Source: Nitrososphaeria archaeon (GTDB lineage Archaea; Thermoproteota; Nitrososphaeria; JACIWG01). From it: DNA of 16,951 nucleotides. Both the position numbers and the translations under genes were made by a program. The stretch spans positions 1 through 16,951 of the forward strand of contig JARVJS010000155.1 of assembly GCA_029776125.1 (NCBI GenBank), given 5' to 3'. Shown piece by piece: positions 14,413 through 16,951 of the stretch (position 1 is its first letter; every line of letters begins with the position of its first letter). The notes beneath the pieces were generated by a model. The model did not search any database. It was not told the origin of the DNA and saw only the letters and a list, made by a program, of their open reading frames with translations.

Positions 14413-15339
14413 TTAATAATTATCTTCTTTCTGTTTTACAAGAGACGTTCTTTTACAGTAGGAGCATATTTCGTTTGTAGAGGGAAAACCACATACCTTG
14501 CATTGCGTTAGTGTAGGCTTTGGGACTGCATTTTCTATAATTGGTATAAGTTCTAGGAAGCGGTTTAATATAATGTACTTGAAGCCAGGATCCTCTTCAG
14601 AAAGTTTTTCAAGAAGTTGCATATATTTTCTGATACCAGTCTGATTAGAGTGGGGGCAGCCAAGGCTTCTTATTGGAACTTCGCTATACATGCAGTATAG
14701 TAGGTTTTCTTTTTCCAGGGAACGTATTAGGGGCTTAACCTTGTACGCCATACCATCTGCCAATGGTGGTAGAATTGGCTTTATCCTAATGAGCTGGCTC
14801 CAGTGGCCATTAAAGAAAGTGTTAAGCATCACACTCACCATGTCATCAAGATTATGTCCTGTGGCTAGAACCCTAACTTTAGCTTCTAAAGCCATTTCCT
14901 CAAAAATGTGACGTTTTATTGTCCCGCATATGGAGCATATTTTTCTTCTAAAACGTGTTTCCATAAAATCTTCGACCGTGAAGCCAAGCCTTTCACGTAT
15001 GTCGTAGGTAATAAGTTCTGTATCCAACGATTTCGCTAACAATTTCACTTTGGACTCACAATGTTCAGAATATTCTGGAATTCCAAGGTTTATATGCAAT
15101 GCTTTAAGCTCAAGTTTTGGAAAAGCTTTTCTCAACGAATGTAGTAATGCAGAGCTATCCTTTCCACCTGATACGGCAACACCTACAACATCATCTTCCC
15201 TAAACATTTTATATTCTTCAACAGTCTTTTTAACACGCTTAACATAAAATTCTAGAAAACAGTTTTGGCACAAGCTCATCTTAGCGTATGGAAGATATAC
15301 TACAACAGTTCCAGAACCACAAATTTTACAGTATGGCAT
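14413..15339 (-). CDS. TtuA/NcsA-type tRNA 2-thiouridine synthetase
   Basis: A PP-loop ATPase that adenylates a tRNA uridine and replaces its oxygen with sulfur. It has an N-terminal zinc finger (C4, C7, C24, C27), the P-loop SGGKDSS (57-63), and C135-x2-C138 with C228 in LGCP. These are the three cysteines that hold the [4Fe-4S] cluster in Thermus TtuA, with near-identical spacing. ATGHNLDD (159-166) follows, and a C-terminal zinc finger (C280, C283, C292, C295) closes the 308-residue protein. TtuA thiolates U54 in thermophile tRNAs, while the close relatives NcsA/Ncs6 act at U34; I cannot separate these by eye. On the - strand, TTAAATAAAG about 30 bp upstream suggests a nearly leaderless mRNA. 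Confidence 0.85.
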   Translation of the reverse strand: MPYCKICGSGTVVVYLPYAKMSLCQNCFLEFYVKRVKKTVEEYKMFREDDVVGVAVSGGKDSSALLHSLRKAFPKLELKALHINLGIPEYSEHCESKVKLLAKSLDTELITYDIRERLGFTVEDFMETRFRRKICSICGTIKRHIFEEMALEAKVRVLATGHNLDDMVSVMLNTFFNGHWSQLIRIKPILPPLADGMAYKVKPLIRSLEKENLLYCMYSEVPIRSLGCPHSNQTGIRKYMQLLEKLSEEDPGFKYIILNRFLELIPIIENAVPKPTLTQCKVCGFPSTNEICSYCKRTSLVKQKEDNY

Positions 15340-15450
15340 ACTATCTCTTAACAGGATGTAGGAGGCTTTATTTAAGAACTTTAAAGGATAGACCCAAATT
15401 TTACATAAACCATTTTATTAAAAGAAAAACTTTAATAAAATATTAATAAA

Positions 15451-15948
15451 GTGATTGAACGTTTGAGGATAAGATGTGAGCTTAGGCCAGGGGATGTTGG
15501 AGAAATTATAAAATTTCATGGATTAACGTATTCGAAAGAGTACGGTTATGACCTCACGTTTGAAGCATATGTTGCAGAAGGTTTAGCTGAGTTTATAAGA
15601 TCTTATAGTCCAGAAAAAGATTGTGTTTGGATTGTGGAAGACGATGATAGGATTGTTGGATGCATAGCTGTATTCGGACGCTCTAAAGATTGTGCACAAA
15701 TTAGATGGTTTCTTGTCCACCCAGAATATAGGGGAAGAGGTTTAGGTAAAACACTTTTAGAAAATGCAATAGAATTTTGTAAGAGACATGGTTATAGGAA
15801 TGTTTATCTTTGGACTACAAGTGAGCTTACTGTTGCAAAGAAACTTTACACAGCCTTCGGCTTTGTTAAGACGGAGGAAAAATGTCATAGGATTTGGGGA
15901 AAGGATATCGTTGAAGAAAGGTATGAGCTGAGAGTTCAAAAAAATTAA
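15451..15948 (+). CDS. GNAT-family N-acetyltransferase
   Basis: A single GNAT domain of 165 residues. The acetyl-CoA-binding motif A is IRWFLVHPEYRGRGLGKTLLENAI (84-107), with the R/Q-x-x-G-x-G/A loop at 94-99, and motif B is YLWTTSELTVAKKLYTAFGFVKTE. The first half (RPGDVGEIIKFHGLTYSKEYGYDLTFEAYVA) resembles the GNAT domains that are fused to MarR regulators in bacteria, but no HTH is present here. The acceptor is unknown. GTG start; TATA-like TTTTATTAAAAG at 15413-15424 is placed for a start about 8 nt before the codon. A neighbouring thiolase gene is divergent across 111 bp. Confidence 0.85.
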   Translation: MIERLRIRCELRPGDVGEIIKFHGLTYSKEYGYDLTFEAYVAEGLAEFIRSYSPEKDCVWIVEDDDRIVGCIAVFGRSKDCAQIRWFLVHPEYRGRGLGKTLLENAIEFCKRHGYRNVYLWTTSELTVAKKLYTAFGFVKTEEKCHRIWGKDIVEERYELRVQKN

Positions 15949-15991
15949 TATTATAGCATATTGTATTTTTAGCGTATTTAAGGGTGAGCCT

Positions 15992-16951
15992 TTGAGTTTA
16001 GAGTCTGACTTATATTATATTTTAGAGAAAGCGGAAACTTCTGGCGCATCATATGCTGATTTAAGGTATCAGGAATACATTTACGAGAATATTTTGGTGG
16101 AGAACAGGGTTTTGAAGAACTATTCTTCAAGAAAATTTTCTGGAGTTGGAATAAGAGTCTTTGTCGATGGAGGAATAGGATATGCTTCAACATGCAATGT
16201 AAACCGCGAAAATCTTATGAGTACACTGAATAATGCAATGAATGTTGCAAAAGCTTTAGGCGAAAAAGAAAAAGGGGAGCTGGATTTTGAAATAAACAGT
16301 GCAAATGTTAGGTCAAATTTTAAAGTTGACCCAATAGACGTTTCTCCAGAGGAAAAGGTTTCAATTGCCTTAGATGCAAACAAGTCAGCCTTTATAGGAG
16401 ATAAGATAAAGAATGCAGTAACAAGGCTCGGGTTCTCTAAAGACTATAGACTTTTCATGTCAACAGCAGGAGCAAAAGTTTCTGTTGAAACAGTAATGTC
16501 GGGACTCGGACATGAGAGTGTTGCGAAGTCAAGTACTGCTATGGAGAGGGTGGGCTATAGTGAATCAAAGTGCGCAGGATTCGAGTTCATAGATTCAAAG
16601 GACTGGAACGATTTTTCAACAGAGCTGTCTAAGCTTGCTATAGAGGCTTCAGAGTCTGGAACACCTCCAGCAGGCACTTATCCGGTTGTTGTAGACCCAG
16701 ATGTCATTGGACTACTATTACATGAAGCGTTTGGACACGCTTCAGAAGGAGACCTTGTTTCAACGCAAGAGTCAGTGCTTTTTGGAAAGGTAGGCCAGAA
16801 GGTTGCAAGCGAACATGTTACAATAGTCGACGATAATGTTGAAGGCGGATACTTTTACCCTTACGATGATGAGGGGACGACGAAAAGGAGGGTTATGGTC
16901 GTTGAAGATGGTACTTTAAGAGGTTACATACATGACGCCTCTTCACATTTT
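15992..16951 (+). CDS. tldD: TldD-family metalloprotease (cut by the window end)
   Basis: This is the first 320 codons of a TldD protein, open to the last base. The N terminus SLESDLYYILEKAETSGASYADLRYQE is the family's opening helix and strand. The zinc-protease motif H244-E-A-F-G-H249 within LLLHEAFGHASEGD distinguishes TldD from its inactive partner TldE/PmbA. Later residues YDDEGTTKRR belong to the same domain. TldD/E heterodimers cut unfolded small peptides and, in some bacteria, mature peptide antibiotics. The TTG at 15992 is the only suitable start in this frame, with GGGTGA at 15982-15987 close before it. A tldE gene would be expected just downstream. It follows the GNAT gene by 43 bp. 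Confidence 0.9.
   Translation, partial: MSLESDLYYILEKAETSGASYADLRYQEYIYENILVENRVLKNYSSRKFSGVGIRVFVDGGIGYASTCNVNRENLMSTLNNAMNVAKALGEKEKGELDFEINSANVRSNFKVDPIDVSPEEKVSIALDANKSAFIGDKIKNAVTRLGFSKDYRLFMSTAGAKVSVETVMSGLGHESVAKSSTAMERVGYSESKCAGFEFIDSKDWNDFSTELSKLAIEASESGTPPAGTYPVVVDPDVIGLLLHEAFGHASEGDLVSTQESVLFGKVGQKVASEHVTIVDDNVEGGYFYPYDDEGTTKRRVMVVEDGTLRGYIHDASSHF

Overview
This is an AT-rich archaeal window. The evidence is a TFIIB-like factor, a FlaJ/TadC-type pilus membrane protein, a class III (prepilin) signal peptide, a PAC2-family protein, a Trm14-like THUMP methyltransferase, a C/D-box guide RNA, TATA boxes close to start codons, and many TTG and GTG starts with GGTG/GGAGG ribosome sites. 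The single-OB SSB resembles the Sulfolobus type and points to the TACK archaea. A TtuA-like tRNA thiolase fits a thermophile. I cannot name the lineage more closely. No gene-free stretch exceeds about 170 bp.

Region 1 (1-3846, + strand) is a compact pilus or secretion operon entered in its middle. It holds a half-length FlaJ/TadC-like membrane protein, a protein with the layout of a secretion ATPase but with its P-loop destroyed (a likely pseudo-ATPase), and a very large pilin-like protein with a beta-rich ectodomain. This is the most unusual part of the window.

Region 2 (3877-5707, - strand) is a two-gene unit: a divergent TFIIB-like protein whose end overlaps the start of a ParB/Srx-domain protein with an HTH and a possible zinc site. 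Region 3 (5748-8523) is an arsenic-resistance locus. A divergent ArsR faces a thioredoxin-like protein, a CSC-motif permease and ACR3, with a 24-bp near-perfect palindrome over the shared promoter.

Region 4 (8569-12803) is housekeeping: a TenA thiaminase; on the - strand a C/D-box sRNA candidate, a Trm14-like RNA methyltransferase and an NAD-dependent sugar epimerase; then a divergent pair made of a PAC2 protein and an SSB. Region 5 (12804-16951) holds a bidirectional terminator with an exact 17-bp tandem repeat, an Nramp-superfamily transporter that has lost the canonical metal ligands and has a palindrome between TATA box and start, a TtuA-like tRNA thiolase, a GNAT acetyltransferase, and the first 320 codons of TldD, cut by the window edge.
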